DNA of 62,963 nt from Streptomyces montanisoli. GTDB taxonomy: Bacteria; Actinomycetota; Actinomycetes; Streptomycetales; Streptomycetaceae. Shown piece after piece: positions 24,133 to 34,288 of this stretch (position 1 is the stretch's first letter; every line of letters begins with the position of its first letter). A program made the translations under genes and the position numbers. The DNA is taken from the NCBI RefSeq assembly GCF_017813245.1, contig NZ_JAGIQL010000018.1, positions 1-62,963 of the forward strand, in the 5' to 3' direction. The notes beneath the pieces were generated by a model. The model saw only the letters and a program-made list of their open reading frames with translations. It was not told the DNA's origin and made no database searches.

Positions 24133-25494
24133 TCACATCCCCGCGATCAGCTTCTCCACCCGGTCGTCCACGGAGCGGAACGGGTCCTTGCACAGCACGG
24201 TGCGCTGCGCCTGGTCGTTCAGCTTCAGGTGCACCCAGTCGACGGTGAAGTCCCGCCGCTGCTCCTGCGCCCTGCGGATGAAGTCGCCGCGCAGCCGCGC
24301 CCTCGTGGTCTGCGGCGGCACCGACTTGCCCTCGAAGATTCGCAGGTCGTTGGCGACGCGCGCGGCCTGGCCCTTCTTCTCCAGCAGGTAGTAGAGCCCG
24401 CGGCGGCGGTGGATGTCGTGGTAGGCGAGGTCTATCTGCGCGACCCTCGGGTGCGACATGGTCATGTCGTGCTTGGCGCGGTAGCGCTCGATGAGCTTGT
24501 ACTTCATGACCCAGTCGATCTCGGTGGCGATCTTGTCGAGGTCCTCGGTCTCGATCGCGTCGAGCGTGCGGCCCCACAGTTCCAGCACCTGGTCCACCGT
24601 GCCGGTGCGGATGTCGCGGCGCTCGACGAAGTCGACGGCCTTCTCGTAGTACTCGCGCTGCACCTCGAGCGCGGACGCCTCGCGCCCGCTGGCCAGGCGT
24701 ACCTTGCGCCGTCCTGTGATGTCGTGGCTGACCTCGCGGATCGCCCTGATGGGGTTCTCCAGCGTGAGGTCGCGCATCACCGTCCCCGCCTCGATCATGC
24801 GCAGGACCAGGTCGGTGGCGCCGACCTTGAGGAGGGTGGTCGTCTCCGACATGTTCGAGTCGCCGACGATCACGTGCAGCCTGCGGTAGCGCTCGGCGTC
24901 CGCGTGCGGCTCGTCGCGCGTGTTGATGATCGGCCGTGAGCGCGTCGTCGCCGAGCTGACGCCCTCCCAGATGTGCTCGGCGCGCTGGCTCACGCAGTAG
25001 ACGGCTCCGCGCGGGGTCTGCAGCACCTTGCCGGCCCCGCACAGCAGCTGGCGCGTGACGAGGAACGGGATGAGGATGTCGGCGAGCCGGGAGAACTCGC
25101 CGTGGCGCGCCACGAGATAGTTCTCGTGGCAGCCGTAGGAGTTTCCCGCCGAATCGGTGTTGTTCTTGAAGAGATAGACGTCGCCCGCGATTCCCTCCTC
25201 GTGCAGGCGCCGTTCCGCGTCGACGAGCAGGCCTTCCAGAATCCGCTCACCGGCTTTGTCGTGCGTGACCAACTCGGTCACGTTGTCGCATTCCGGGGTG
25301 GCGTATTCCGGATGCGAACCGACGTCGAGGTAGAGGCGGGCACCGTTGCGCAGGAACACATTGCTGCTACGGCCCCATGACACGACACGGCGGAAGAGGT
25401 AGCGCGCCACTTCGTCAGGTGACAGTCGGCGCTGTCCCCTGAACGTGCACGTGACGCCGTACTCGTTCTCCAGCCCGAAAATGCGGCGGTCCAT
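24133..25494 (-). CDS. pafA: PafA, Pup-protein ligase
   Basis: The 453-residue enzyme uses ATP to join the C-terminal glutamate of Pup to lysines of target proteins. It has the carboxylate-amine ligase fold related to glutamine synthetase: GLENEYGV at residues 7-14 (ATP/Mg site), [40 protein letters not shown] and [10 protein letters not shown]. It is a paralogue of Dop, encoded 6 kb to the right. The ATG at 25494 directly follows the divergent-pair MFS gene on the same strand, 9 bp away. Confidence 0.97.
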   Translation of the reverse strand: MDRRIFGLENEYGVTCTFRGQRRLSPDEVARYLFRRVVSWGRSSNVFLRNGARLYLDVGSHPEYATPECDNVTELVTHDKAGERILEGLLVDAERRLHEEGIAGDVYLFKNNTDSAGNSYGCHENYLVARHGEFSRLADILIPFLVTRQLLCGAGKVLQTPRGAVYCVSQRAEHIWEGVSSATTRSRPIINTRDEPHADAERYRRLHVIVGDSNMSETTTLLKVGATDLVLRMIEAGTVMRDLTLENPIRAIREVSHDITGRRKVRLASGREASALEVQREYYEKAVDFVERRDIRTGTVDQVLELWGRTLDAIETEDLDKIATEIDWVMKYKLIERYRAKHDMTMSHPRVAQIDLAYHDIHRRRGLYYLLEKKGQAARVANDLRIFEGKSVPPQTTRARLRGDFIRRAQEQRRDFTVDWVHLKLNDQAQRTVLCKDPFRSVDDRVEKLIAGM

Positions 25495-25503
25495 GTCTGA
25501 ACA

Positions 25504-26766
25504 TTACGCCTGATGGCCTGTGCTGAAACCGTGTTCGGGCGCGTCACTTGGATCATTTTCCGATCGGGCCGCCGCATTGCCGTCCACGTGCCTGCCTGCG
25601 AGTACCCGCGGGGTGGCGGCCAGCACGAGCAGGGCGCAGAGCCCGGCGGCCCCCGCGACCGCGAAGCCGGCGGACGTGCCGGCGTGCTGGGCCACCGGGC
25701 CCGCGACGCCCGTGCCGAGCGCCGAGCCCACCCCGAACGTCGTCACGAGCCAGGAGAAGGCCTCGGTGACGGTGCCTGCCGGGGCCTGCCGGTCCACCAC
25801 GATGAACGCGCACGCGAGCGCGGGCGCCAGGAAGACGCCGGCCACCATCGAGAGCAGCGTCATCGTGACCGCGCCTGGCGTCAGCACCAGCGGCAGGTAG
25901 CACACCGCGAGCAGCGCCACGATCACCCGCAGCCTGCGCTCCGGCGGGCCCGTCCAGCGCCGGGCGCCGTAGACCGCCCCGCCCAGCAGGGCGCCGAGGC
26001 CGAGGGCCGCCATCAGCCAGCCGTAGACGGACTCGCGGCCCTGGCCGTCCGCGTACGCCACCCCCGCGACGGTGATCGAGCCGAGCGCGGCCCCGACGAA
26101 CAGGAAGGCGCCAAGCAGCGCAAGCAGCCCGGGCGAGCGCAGCGCGCCGAGCCAGTGCGCCCGCCGTTCGGCGGACCGCCAGGCGCGGGAGGGACGGGAG
26201 ACCACCACGGACAGGGCGCCGAGAACGCCCACGGCGTTCAGCACCAGCAGCGCCGCGGCCGGGGAGCGCAGCGCGACAAGGGCGGTGACCAGCAGGGGGC
26301 CGACCGTGAACATGACCTCCTGGGCGACGGCGTCCAGCGCGTACGCGCGGTGCACCCGGTCCTCGCGGCCGAGCACGCCGGGCCACAGGGCGCGCAGCCC
26401 GCCCTCCAGCGGCGGGGTGCACAGACCGGCGACCGCGACGGCCGCGAAGGCCGCCGCCGGCGATCCGGTGCCCACCGCGACGAGCAGCACCATGCCGAGC
26501 GCCGACACGAGGGCGGCCGGCAGCTGGACGCGCGGCTGCCCGTACAGGTCGACGGCGCGGCCGAGGAGCGGCTGGCCGACGGCGTTGGCGAGCCCGTACG
26601 CGGCGGCGAGCGCGCCGGCGACGCTGTAGCTGCCGCCGTCCGCCCGCGCGAACAGCACCACGGCGATCGGGGCCGTGGCGCCCGGCAGCCTGCCCACCAG
26701 CGTGCCGGCGAGCAGCCTCGCCGCGTGCGGAGCGCGCAGCAGCTCCACGTATCCGGTGGCTCCCAC
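25504..26766 (-). CDS. MFS transporter, function unknown
   Basis: The 420-residue protein is a major facilitator with about 12 hydrophobic segments and no large soluble domain. The substrate is not evident. It lies between pafA and the divergent LacI regulator, and the 134-bp gap between the two starts suggests that regulator controls it. A GTG start at 26766 is used. The gene ends 9 bp before pafA, so some pafA transcription could come from this promoter. Confidence 0.85.
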   Translation of the reverse strand: MGATGYVELLRAPHAARLLAGTLVGRLPGATAPIAVVLFARADGGSYSVAGALAAAYGLANAVGQPLLGRAVDLYGQPRVQLPAALVSALGMVLLVAVGTGSPAAAFAAVAVAGLCTPPLEGGLRALWPGVLGREDRVHRAYALDAVAQEVMFTVGPLLVTALVALRSPAAALLVLNAVGVLGALSVVVSRPSRAWRSAERRAHWLGALRSPGLLALLGAFLFVGAALGSITVAGVAYADGQGRESVYGWLMAALGLGALLGGAVYGARRWTGPPERRLRVIVALLAVCYLPLVLTPGAVTMTLLSMVAGVFLAPALACAFIVVDRQAPAGTVTEAFSWLVTTFGVGSALGTGVAGPVAQHAGTSAGFAVAGAAGLCALLVLAATPRVLAGRHVDGNAAARSENDPSDAPEHGFSTGHQA

Positions 26767-26821
26767 GGCCTCGGCCCTCCCCTGGTCGTGCGTCGCGCGG
26801 TCGGGTGCCGCAGGCTGACGT

Positions 26822-26850
26822 GTTACGTATAACGACGCCGTCCATACGTA
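26822..26850. promoter_or_regulatory. candidate LacI operator between MFS and lacI-type genes
   Basis: GTTACGTATAAC (26822-26833) has GTTA/TAAC arms around CGTA, and TACGTA recurs at 26845-26850 inside CCATACGTACC. These AT-rich, palindromic blocks are the only such signals in the divergent gap. Confidence 0.4.
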
Positions 26851-26900
26851 CCATGAGCGCCGGCGCCCGGTCCACCGGCCGGCGCAGGAGAGGAGGCGCC

Positions 26901-27911
26901 ATGACCCAGCACGCCGCCAGGCCCACCAGCAAGGACGTGGCGCGCACCGCGGGCGTCTCGCAGGCCACGGTCTCCCTCGTGCTCGGCGGGAAGTGGCGCG
27001 GCCGCGTCTCGGAGCGCACCGCGCGCCAGGTACGCGACGCGGCCGGCGCCCTCGGCTACCGGCCCAACCTGGCCGCGCGCAGCCTGCGCCTCGGCACGAC
27101 GGGCACGGCGCTCCTGGTCGTGCCGGCGCTGACCAACGACTTCTTCGCGCGTGTCTACACGGGCGCGGCGGCCGTGGCCGTGGCGCACGGCTTCGGCGTG
27201 GTCCTCTACCCGTCCCCCGCCGGGGTCGGCCCGGCCGTGAGCCCCTTCGACCCGGGCCGCACCGCGCTCGACGGCGTCATCGCCTCCTCCATGGCCGCCG
27301 ACGCCCCGGCCGCCATCCGCGGCAGCCGGCTGCCGCTGGTCATGCTGGACAGCGACCCGGCGGCGCCGGGCCCCGCCGCCTGCGTCAACCTCGACATCGC
27401 GGACGGCATGCGGCAGGTCGCCGCCCATGTGCTCGGCCTCGGCCACCGCGAGGTGCTGCACCTCGGCTCCGCCGTGCCGTCCTGGACGTTCGACGTGCGC
27501 GCCGACGCGCTGCGGCGGGCCGCGCGCGCGGCGGGCGCACGGCTGCGCTCGGCACGCTCCGCCCTCGACGTGACGGCGGCCCGCGAGGCCGTCACCGCCG
27601 CTGTGGCGGGCACGGGGCCACGTCCGACCGCGATCGTGTGCGACGACGACATCCTGGCCGCGGGGGCCTGCAAGGCGCTGCGCCGCCTGGGCCTGCGCGT
27701 CCCCGGCGACGTGTCCGTCACCGGGTTCGACGACCTGACGCTCGCCACCGCCGTCGAGCCCGAGCTCACCACGGTCGGCCTGCCGGCCGAGCGGGTCGGC
27801 GAGCGCGGCATGGAGGCGCTACTCGCCGTGCTCGACGGCCGCGAGCCGGAGGCCGGCGACCTGCCCGTACGCCTCGTGGTGCGCGGGTCGACGGCGGCGC
27901 CTGCGCGGTAA
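26901..27911 (+). CDS. LacI-family transcriptional regulator
   Basis: The 336-residue repressor has the LacI headpiece (TSKDVARTAGVSQATVSLVLGG, about residues 9-30), the hinge helix NLAARSLRLG, and a periplasmic-binding-type effector domain ending in VTGFDDLTLATAVEPELTTV. The effector is probably a sugar or other small molecule. GGAGAGGAGG precedes the ATG at 26901. It is divergent from the MFS gene and convergent with prcA, with a strong terminator between. As I remember it, this MFS/LacI pair holds the same place in S. coelicolor. Confidence 0.92.
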   Translation: MTQHAARPTSKDVARTAGVSQATVSLVLGGKWRGRVSERTARQVRDAAGALGYRPNLAARSLRLGTTGTALLVVPALTNDFFARVYTGAAAVAVAHGFGVVLYPSPAGVGPAVSPFDPGRTALDGVIASSMAADAPAAIRGSRLPLVMLDSDPAAPGPAACVNLDIADGMRQVAAHVLGLGHREVLHLGSAVPSWTFDVRADALRRAARAAGARLRSARSALDVTAAREAVTAAVAGTGPRPTAIVCDDDILAAGACKALRRLGLRVPGDVSVTGFDDLTLATAVEPELTTVGLPAERVGERGMEALLAVLDGREPEAGDLPVRLVVRGSTAAPAR

Positions 27912-27928
27912 AGCGCCCGCGGACAAGC

Positions 27929-27963
27929 CGGTGCCCCGGCCGCGCGGGGCGGCCGGGGCACCG
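27929..27963. terminator. bidirectional terminator between lacI-type gene and prcA
   Basis: CGGTGCCCCGGCC (27929-27941) and GGCCGGGGCACCG (27951-27963) form a perfect 13-bp stem with a 9-base loop in the 67-bp gap between convergent genes. Confidence 0.85.
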
Positions 27964-27978
27964 CTGGGGTCGCGTGCG

Positions 27979-28761
27979 CTACGCGTCGTCCTCCGTGGTG
28001 GCGGAGCCGGCGCCCTTCGGTCCCTCGTCGTCCGGGGTGTCCGACGGGGCCGTGGGCGCGCCCTCCTCCGACAGCAGGCGCGCGAGCCGCGCGCCCACGA
28101 TCCGGCTGAACTTGCGCTGCTGCGGGCGCGTGCGGTCGAGGACGGCCACTTCGAGCCGCTCGGCGGGGATCTCCCGCTCGCCGCCGTTGGTGTCGCGGGA
28201 CAGCGCCTGCACGGCCAGCTTGAGCGCCTCCGCGAGCGTCATGCCCTCGCGGTGGCGCTGATCCAGGTAGGAGCTGATCTGCTCGGAGCTGCCGCCCACC
28301 GCGACGGAGCCGTGCTCGTCGACGATCGAGCCGTCGTGCGGCAGCCGGTAGATCTGGTCGCCGTCGGGCGTCGCGCCGACCTCGGCGACCACGAGCTCGA
28401 CCTCGTAGGGCTTCTCACCCGCGCTGGAGAAGATCGTGCCGAGTGTCTGGGCGTAGACGTTGGCGAGCCCACGGGCCGTCACGTCGTCGCGGTCGTACGT
28501 GTATCCGCGCAGGTCGGCGTAGCGCACACCGCCGATGCGCAGGTTCTCGTACTCGTTGTACTTGCCGGCGGCCGCGAAGCCGATCCGGTCGTAGATCTCG
28601 CTGAACTTGTGCAGGGCACGGGACGGGTTCTCGCCGACGAAGACGATGCCGTCGGCGTACTGGAGCACGACCAGGCTGCGGCCCCGGGCGATGCCCTTGC
28701 GGGCGTACTCCGCCCGGTCGGCCATGGCCTGCTGGGGTGAGACATAGAACGGCGTCGACAC
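27979..28761 (-). CDS. prcA: proteasome alpha subunit PrcA
   Basis: The 260-residue subunit forms the outer heptameric rings of the 20S proteasome and binds the Arc ATPase. It has the alpha-type N-terminus [22 protein letters not shown] and [22 protein letters not shown], and lacks an active-site Thr. The acidic C-terminal tail (TPDDEGPKG...TTEDDA) is disordered. A GTG start at 28761 lies 52 bp after prcB. Confidence 0.97.
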   Translation of the reverse strand: MSTPFYVSPQQAMADRAEYARKGIARGRSLVVLQYADGIVFVGENPSRALHKFSEIYDRIGFAAAGKYNEYENLRIGGVRYADLRGYTYDRDDVTARGLANVYAQTLGTIFSSAGEKPYEVELVVAEVGATPDGDQIYRLPHDGSIVDEHGSVAVGGSSEQISSYLDQRHREGMTLAEALKLAVQALSRDTNGGEREIPAERLEVAVLDRTRPQQRKFSRIVGARLARLLSEEGAPTAPSDTPDDEGPKGAGSATTEDDA

Positions 28762-28813
28762 CGGCTATCCGTCCCTTTCTGTCAGTGGCTGATTCACTCT
28801 CACAGCGGTGCCT

Positions 28814-29659
28814 TCACAGCAGCGCGGCGCGCGGTCCGTCGGGCTGTTCGAGCCGGTGCTCGAGGACAGCGCGTGCGATGGCCGCCATCTCGTCGTCGGA
28901 CAGGCGCCTGAAGCCGTCCTCCGTGATCACTGTGACGATCGGGTAGATCTTGCGCGCCACGTCGGGCCCGCCCGTCGCCGAGTCCTCGTCCGCCGCGTCG
29001 TAGAGCGCCTGCACGACGAGCGTGGTCGCCTGCTCCTGCGTCAGGTCGTCGCGGTAGAGCTTCTTCATGGCCCCGCGCGCGAAGACCGAACCCGAGCCGG
29101 TGGAGGCGTAGCCGGTCTCCTCCGACCGGCCGCCCGTGACGTCGTAGGAGAAGATGCGGCCCTTGCCGCGGTCCACGTCGTAGCCCGCGAACACCGGCAC
29201 GACGGCGAGGCCCTGCATCGCCATGGCGAGGTTGGACCTGATCATCGTGGAGAGGCGGTTGGCCTTGCCCTCCAGGGAGAGCTGCGCGCCCTCGACCTTC
29301 TCGAAGTGCTCGAGCTCCAGCTGGAAGAGCTTGACCATCTCCACGGCGAGCCCGGCCGTGCCGGCGATGCCCACCGCCGAGTACTCGTCAGCGGGGAAGA
29401 CCTTCTCGATGTCCCGCTGGGCGATCATGTTGCCCATCGTCGCCCGCCGGTCACCGGCGAGCACCACGCCGCCGGGGAACGTCACCGCGACGATCGTCGT
29501 GCCGTGCGGCGCCTCGACGGCGCCCTGCAGCGGCGGCAGCGAGCGCTTGCCGGGCAGCAGGTCCGGCGAGTGGTCGCCGAGGAAGTCCATGAAGGAAGAC
29601 GACCCCGGCGTCAGGAAGGCAGCTGGTAGACGCCCGGTGTCACGAGTATTGGCTTCCAC
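28814..29659 (-). CDS. prcB: proteasome beta subunit PrcB
   Basis: The 281-residue proprotein forms the catalytic inner rings. A 53-residue propeptide (including [20 protein letters not shown]) precedes the predicted cleavage in [10 protein letters not shown]; the freed Thr54 is the nucleophile. The mature part has [14 protein letters not shown] and the [13 protein letters not shown] segment. The GTG at 29659 has GGAGGG 8-9 bases upstream. That ribosome site and the first 49 bp of prcB lie within the relic frame of an endonuclease VII-like gene, so the original genes overlapped. PrcB and PrcA assemble into the core particle. Confidence 0.97.
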   Translation of the reverse strand: MEANTRDTGRLPAAFLTPGSSSFMDFLGDHSPDLLPGKRSLPPLQGAVEAPHGTTIVAVTFPGGVVLAGDRRATMGNMIAQRDIEKVFPADEYSAVGIAGTAGLAVEMVKLFQLELEHFEKVEGAQLSLEGKANRLSTMIRSNLAMAMQGLAVVPVFAGYDVDRGKGRIFSYDVTGGRSEETGYASTGSGSVFARGAMKKLYRDDLTQEQATTLVVQALYDAADEDSATGGPDVARKIYPIVTVITEDGFRRLSDDEMAAIARAVLEHRLEQPDGPRAALL

Positions 29660-29787
29660 GCGTTTCCCTCCAGATGTGCGGCGGCACGGCGCAAGGCGTC
29701 GTGATCGGCTCCCCACGTGCCGCCTGCCGCATTGCAGTTGAAGCACAGTACGCCACGGACCCTACCCGCCCACGGGCGGTGATCCAC
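29611..29787 (-). pseudogene. endonuclease VII-like protein, C-terminal relic
   Basis: An open frame of 58 codons from a GTG at 29787 to a TGA at 29611 encodes [20 protein letters not shown], then [14 protein letters not shown] and a final [15 protein letters not shown]. The GRVRG-LC-NCN pattern is the zinc/His-Me core of recombination endonuclease VII proteins. As I remember it, Streptomyces genomes carry a full-length gene of this type between pup and prcB. Here the N-terminal part, with the other zinc pair and the DHDH region, is gone: the frame runs into the pup terminator within about 25 codons. The last 49 bp overlap prcB in another frame, which may have protected them. Confidence 0.7.
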
Positions 29788-29806
29788 CAGCGATTCGGGA
29801 GGACGA

Positions 29807-29834
29807 GGGGTGCCCCCGGCAGCGGGAGCACCCC
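29807..29834. terminator. hairpin after pup
   Basis: GGGGTGC (29807-29813) and GCACCCC (29828-29834) with further internal C/G pairing form a hairpin 26 bp beyond the pup stop on the minus strand. It may end or attenuate the pup transcript before prcB. Confidence 0.65.
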
Positions 29835-29859
29835 TCCTCCGGCCCGTTCACCCGTGTGA

Positions 29860-30078
29860 CTACTGTCCGCCCTTTTGCACGAAGCTCCGCACGAAGTCCT
29901 CGGCGTTCTCCTCGAGGACGTCGTCGATCTCGTCCAGGACGGAGTCCACGTCGTCGGAGAGCTTCTCCTGACGCTCCTTGAGGTCCTCGGAGCCCTGCGC
30001 CTCCTGCGCCTGCTCCTCGGTCTCCTCCGTGGAACGCGTCGCCTTCTGCTGGCCGCCGTCGGTGTCCCTGGTCGCCAT
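29860..30078 (-). CDS. pup: Pup, prokaryotic ubiquitin-like protein
   Basis: The 72-residue protein is intrinsically disordered and highly charged, has no Cys, and ends in QKGGQ. The central helix-forming region (LKERQEKLSDDVDSVLDEID) binds the Arc coiled coil. The terminal Gln means Pup is made in the inactive form and must be deamidated to Glu by Dop before PafA can use it. The ATG at 30078 follows GTGAGGGAA. Confidence 0.97.
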   Translation of the reverse strand: MATRDTDGGQQKATRSTEETEEQAQEAQGSEDLKERQEKLSDDVDSVLDEIDDVLEENAEDFVRSFVQKGGQ

Positions 30079-30160
30079 TTCCCTCACCCCGCTCGGTTCG
30101 CCCCGCTCGATGTGACCTTCGTTGCTCTCAAGATCAGACCCTATCCGCAGGATCCGGAGA

Positions 30161-30191
30161 AGGCCCCGTTGTCGTACAACGCCAGGGGCCT
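30161..30191. terminator. hairpin between dop and pup
   Basis: AGGCCCC (30161-30167) pairs with GGGGCCT (30185-30191), with GTTG/CAAC pairing inside the loop. It lies 40 bp after the dop stop on the minus strand. Confidence 0.6.
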
Positions 30192-30230
30192 ACCTCCATG
30201 ATTCCCTGCGGCGGGCCCTTTCAGCCTTTT

Positions 30231-31742
30231 TCAGTGCCCGGACAGCACCCGGACCAGGTCTTCCGCCGTGCGGCAGCGGTCCAGGAGCTCCTTCACATGG
30301 GTGCGTGTACCGCGCAACGGTTCCAGGGTGGGAACGCGCTGGAGCGAGTCCCTGCCCGGCAGGTCGAAGATGACCGAGTCCCAGGAGGCCGCCGCGACGT
30401 CCTCCGCGTACTGGTCGAGGCACCGGCCCCTGAAGTAGGCCCTGGTGTCCTCGGGCGGGTTCGTCCTGGCCCGCTCGACGTCCTGCTCGTCCAGCAGCCG
30501 CTTCATCTTCCCGCGGGCCGCCAGACGGTTGTACAGGCCCTTCTCCGGGCGCACATCGGCGTACTGCAGGTCGACGAGGTGCAGCCGCGCCGCGTCCCAG
30601 TCGAGGGAGTCCCTGCGACGGTAGCCCTCGAGCAGCTCGCGCTTGGCCACCCAGTCCAGCTCGCCCGACAGGCTCATCGGATCGCGCTCCAGGCGGTTGA
30701 GCGTGTCCTCCCAGCGGCCGAGCACGTCGCGCGTCTGCTCGTCCGCGTCGGCGCCGTACTTCTCCTCGACGTACTTCCTCGCGAGCTCGTAGTACTCCAT
30801 CTGGAGCTGCACGGCCGTCAGCGTGCGGCCGCTGCGGAGCGTGACGAGGTGGCGCAGCGAGGGGTCGTGCGAGACCGCGTGCAGCGTGCGCACGGGCTGG
30901 TCGACCGCGAGGTCGACGTTGATGAAGCCGTCCTCGATCATGGCGAGGACCAGGGACGTCGTGCCGAGCTTGAGGTACGTCGAGATCTCGGAGAGGTTCG
31001 CGTCCCCGATGATCACGTGCAGCCTGCGGTAGCGCTCCGCGTCCGAGTGCGGCTCGTCGCGCGTGTTGATGATGGGCCGCTTGAGCGTCGTCTCCAGGCC
31101 CACCTCGACCTCGAAGTAGTCGGCGCGCTGGCTGAGCTGGAAGCCGTGGTCGCGGCCGTCCTGCCCGATGCCGACGCGGCCGGCGCCCGTGACGACCTGG
31201 CGGGAGACGAAGAACGGCGTCAGGTGGCGCACGATGTCCGAGAACGGGGTCTCGCGCCGCATGAGGTAGTTCTCGTGGGTGCCGTAGGAGGCGCCCTTGT
31301 TGTCGGTGTTGTTCTTGTACAGGTGGATCGGCTGCGCGCCCGGCAGCTGGGCCGCACGCTCGGCGGCCTCCGCCATGATGCGCTCCCCCGCCTTGTCCCA
31401 CAGGACGGCGTCGCGCGGGTTGGTGATCTCCGGCGAGCTGTACTCCGGATGGGCGTGGTCGACGTAGAGGCGCGCGCCGTTGGTCAGGATGACGTTGGCC
31501 AGGCCGATGTCCTCGTCCGTGAGCTGGCTCGAGTCGGCCGTGTCCCTGGCGAGGTCGAAGCCGCGGGCGTCCCGCAGCGGGTTCTCCTCCTCGAAGTCCC
31601 ACCGCGCGCGCCGCGCGCGGTGCATCGCCGCCGCGTACGCGTTGACGATCTGGGACGAGGTGAGCATGGCATTGGCGTTCGGGTGGCCGGGCACGGAGAT
31701 CCCGTACTCCGTCTCGATGCCCATTACTCGCCGTACGGTCAT
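30231..31742 (-). CDS. dop: Dop, Pup deamidase/depupylase
   Basis: The 503-residue enzyme converts the C-terminal Gln of Pup to Glu and also removes Pup from substrates. It shares the PafA fold: [11 protein letters not shown] at residues 6-16, [40 protein letters not shown] and [10 protein letters not shown]. The insert after residue 40 (the Dop loop region, [20 protein letters not shown]) separates it from PafA. Start ATG 31742. It is followed by pup, the usual order. Confidence 0.97.
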   Translation of the reverse strand: MTVRRVMGIETEYGISVPGHPNANAMLTSSQIVNAYAAAMHRARRARWDFEEENPLRDARGFDLARDTADSSQLTDEDIGLANVILTNGARLYVDHAHPEYSSPEITNPRDAVLWDKAGERIMAEAAERAAQLPGAQPIHLYKNNTDNKGASYGTHENYLMRRETPFSDIVRHLTPFFVSRQVVTGAGRVGIGQDGRDHGFQLSQRADYFEVEVGLETTLKRPIINTRDEPHSDAERYRRLHVIIGDANLSEISTYLKLGTTSLVLAMIEDGFINVDLAVDQPVRTLHAVSHDPSLRHLVTLRSGRTLTAVQLQMEYYELARKYVEEKYGADADEQTRDVLGRWEDTLNRLERDPMSLSGELDWVAKRELLEGYRRRDSLDWDAARLHLVDLQYADVRPEKGLYNRLAARGKMKRLLDEQDVERARTNPPEDTRAYFRGRCLDQYAEDVAAASWDSVIFDLPGRDSLQRVPTLEPLRGTRTHVKELLDRCRTAEDLVRVLSGH

Positions 31743-31876
31743 GCGGCCCTCCTTGCCCGGCGGCGGCGCCCCCTGGGGGCGTGGCGCTCAGGTACCGAGC
31801 CTAGAGCGCCGCGGGCCTCGCGGGGAGATCATTTGAAACGTCGGCCTGGTGAGATGGTATTTCCGGGGTAAAGCAA

Positions 31877-31912
31877 CCGGCTGCGGATGCCCGGGAGGAC
31901 ATCCGCAGCCGG
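31877..31912. terminator. terminator after arc
   Basis: CCGGCTGCGGATG (31877-31889) and CATCCGCAGCCGG (31900-31912) form a perfect 13-bp stem with a 10-base loop, 9 bp past the arc stop on the minus strand. Confidence 0.85.
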
Positions 31913-31921
31913 GTCTTCGTC

Positions 31922-33688
31922 CTACAGGTACTGACCGGTGTTCGCCACCGTGTCGATGGAGCGCCCCGTGTCTGCGCCCTGCTTTCCGGTGACGAGGGTG
32001 CGGATGTAGACGATCCGCTCGCCCTTCTTGCCGGAGATGCGGGCCCAGTCGTCGGGGTTCGTGGTGTTCGGCAGGTCCTCGTTCTCCTTGAACTCGTCCA
32101 CGCAGGCCTGGAGGAGGTGGGAGACGCGGATGCCCTTCTGGTCGTGGTCGAGGAATTCCTTGATGGCCATCTTCTTGGCACGGCCCACGATGTTCTCGAT
32201 CATGGCGCCGGAGTTGAAGTCCTTGAAGTACAGGACTTCCTTGTCCCCGTTGGCGTACGTCACTTCGAGGAAGCGGTTCTCCTCGGACTCGGCGTACATC
32301 TGCTCCACGACGGTCTGGATCATCGCGTGCACCGCCGCGTCGGGCGAGTCGCGGTGTTCCGCGAGATCGTCCGCGTGCAGCGGCAGGGAGGCCGTGAGGT
32401 ACTTGGCGAAGATGTCCTTGGCGGCCTCCGCGTCGGGGCGCTCGATCTTGATCTTCACGTCGAGCCGGCCCGGGCGGAGGATGGCCGGGTCGATCATGTC
32501 CTCGCGGTTGGACGCGCCGATGACGATGACGTTCTCAAGACCCTCCACGCCGTCGATCTCGGCGAGCAGCTGGGGGACGATGGTGTTCTCCACGTCCGAG
32601 CTGACACCGGAACCACGGGTGCGGAAGAGGGATTCCATCTCGTCGAAGAAGACGATGACGGGCGTGCCCTCGCTCGCCTTCTCCCTGGCGCGCTGGAAGA
32701 CGAGCCGGATGTGGCGCTCGGTCTCACCGACGTACTTGTTGAGGAGTTCCGGGCCCTTGATGTTCAGGAAATAGCTCTTCCCCGCCGGCCGGCCGGTCAC
32801 TTCGCCGACCTTCTTGGCGAGCGAATTCGCGACGGCCTTCGCGATGAGCGTCTTTCCGCATCCGGGGGGCCCGTAGAGCAGGATGCCCTTCGGCGGCCTG
32901 AGCTCGTGCTCCTTGAACAGGTCGGGGTAGAGGTACGGGAGCTCGACGGCGTCGCGGATCAGCTCGATCTGCCCGCCGAGGCCGCCGATCTTCTTGTAGT
33001 CGACGTCGGGGACCTCTTCGAGGACGAGCTCCTCGACCTCGCTCTTCGGCACGACCTCGTAGACGTACCCGGAGCGCGGTTCGAGCAGCAGGGCGTCGCC
33101 CGGCCTGATGGTGAGGTCCATCAGGGGCTCGGCGAGCTTGACGACACGCTCCTCGTCGGTGTGGCCGATGACGAGGGCGCGCTCGCCGTCCTCGAGGATC
33201 TCCTTGAGGGTGACGATGTCGCCCTGGCGCTCGAACTCCATGGCCTCGACCACGTTGAGCGCCTCGTTGAGCATGACCTCCTGGCCGCGCCTGAGCTCGT
33301 CGAGCTCCACGCCTGGGCTGACGTTGACACGGAGTTTGCGGCCCCCGGTGAAGATGTCGGCCGTGTCGTCCTCGTTCGCCTGCAGGAAGACGCCGAAACC
33401 GGCGGGCGGCTGCGCCAGCCGGTCGACCTCCTCCTTGAGGGCCACGATCTGGTCGCGGGCCTCACGCAGCGTGCCTGCGAGCCGCTCGTTCTGCGCGGAC
33501 ACGCCCGCCAGGTTCGTCTGCAGCTCGACGATTCTCTCCTCGAGAATCCTCGTGTGCCGCGGAGAGTCGGCGAGCTTGCGGCGCAGGACGGCGATTTCCT
33601 GCTCAAGATAGGCAACCTGGCCTGCTGGGTCCTCGGACCCCCGCCCGGGCCGGATGCCGCGGTTGATGTCGTCGTCGTGGGCTGCCAC
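31922..33688 (-). CDS. arc: proteasomal AAA ATPase Arc (Mpa homologue)
   Basis: The 588-residue ring ATPase recognises pupylated proteins, unfolds them and feeds them to PrcBA. In order it has an N-terminal coiled coil (about residues 20-95) that binds Pup, two OB-fold segments, and an AAA domain with Walker A GPPGCGKT, Walker [11 protein letters not shown] and an arginine-finger region RPGRLD. The C-terminus GQYL carries the proteasome-docking QYL motif. The GTG at 33688 has GGAGGAGGTGAGG upstream. It is divergent from the ferredoxin gene across 265 bp that must contain both promoters. Confidence 0.97.
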   Translation of the reverse strand: MAAHDDDINRGIRPGRGSEDPAGQVAYLEQEIAVLRRKLADSPRHTRILEERIVELQTNLAGVSAQNERLAGTLREARDQIVALKEEVDRLAQPPAGFGVFLQANEDDTADIFTGGRKLRVNVSPGVELDELRRGQEVMLNEALNVVEAMEFERQGDIVTLKEILEDGERALVIGHTDEERVVKLAEPLMDLTIRPGDALLLEPRSGYVYEVVPKSEVEELVLEEVPDVDYKKIGGLGGQIELIRDAVELPYLYPDLFKEHELRPPKGILLYGPPGCGKTLIAKAVANSLAKKVGEVTGRPAGKSYFLNIKGPELLNKYVGETERHIRLVFQRAREKASEGTPVIVFFDEMESLFRTRGSGVSSDVENTIVPQLLAEIDGVEGLENVIVIGASNREDMIDPAILRPGRLDVKIKIERPDAEAAKDIFAKYLTASLPLHADDLAEHRDSPDAAVHAMIQTVVEQMYAESEENRFLEVTYANGDKEVLYFKDFNSGAMIENIVGRAKKMAIKEFLDHDQKGIRVSHLLQACVDEFKENEDLPNTTNPDDWARISGKKGERIVYIRTLVTGKQGADTGRSIDTVANTGQYL

Positions 33689-33953
33689 GGTCCTCACCTC
33701 CTCCAAGGGGAGCTGGACGCTTCCTGACCCTACCTGGGTGGGTGATGATTGAAACCCCTAGATCACAAAGACTGAAGGGCTCTGTCCGATCTTCACCCTT
33801 GCGCTCTCCCTCACGCCAGGCAAATACCCACCCAGCGACGTCGGAAAGCGGCCGGTTGTATCGTCGAAGTGTTCAACACCCGCCATGACTGGCGCGACTT
33901 GTTCCACCAGGGTCGCACGGTGGCGCGGTGAGACGCGGGAAACGGCAGGAGAG

Positions 33954-34271
33954 ATGAGCGTGCAGCAGGATGCCCCGACCGACGACCTGGCGACCCAGGG
34001 GCCGCTGGAGGTCTGGATCGATCAGGATCTGTGCACGGGCGACGGCATCTGCGCGCAGTACGCGCGCGAGGTCTTCGAGCTCGACATCGACGGACTGGCC
34101 TACGTGAAGAGCGCGGACGACGAGCTGCTGCAGGACCCTGGCGCGGCCACGCGCGTGCCGCTGCCGCTGCTGCGCGAGGTGGTGGACTCCGCGAAGGAGT
34201 GCCCGGGCGAGTGCATCCACGTACGCCGCGTTGCGGACGGCGTGGAGGTCTGCGGGCCCGACGCGTCCTGA
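33954..34271 (+). CDS. ferredoxin, single-cluster type
   Basis: The 105-residue protein resembles small 3Fe-4S/4Fe-4S actinobacterial ferredoxins: WIDQDLCTGDGICAQYAREV supplies two cysteines spaced as C-x5-C, and KECPGECIHV supplies the last. The usual middle-cysteine spacing is altered, as in 3Fe-4S types. It probably carries electrons to a P450 or oxygenase, none of which is adjacent. The ATG at 33954 has AGGAG 5 bases upstream. It is divergent from arc. Confidence 0.88.
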   Translation: MSVQQDAPTDDLATQGPLEVWIDQDLCTGDGICAQYAREVFELDIDGLAYVKSADDELLQDPGAATRVPLPLLREVVDSAKECPGECIHVRRVADGVEVCGPDAS

Positions 34272-34288
34272 GGCCGGCGCGTCAGGGG

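Noticed and set aside
29674..29859. Plus-strand frame of 61 codons between prcB and pup
   Set aside because: It covers the terminator and is opposite the endonuclease VII relic; no domain or ribosome site supports it.
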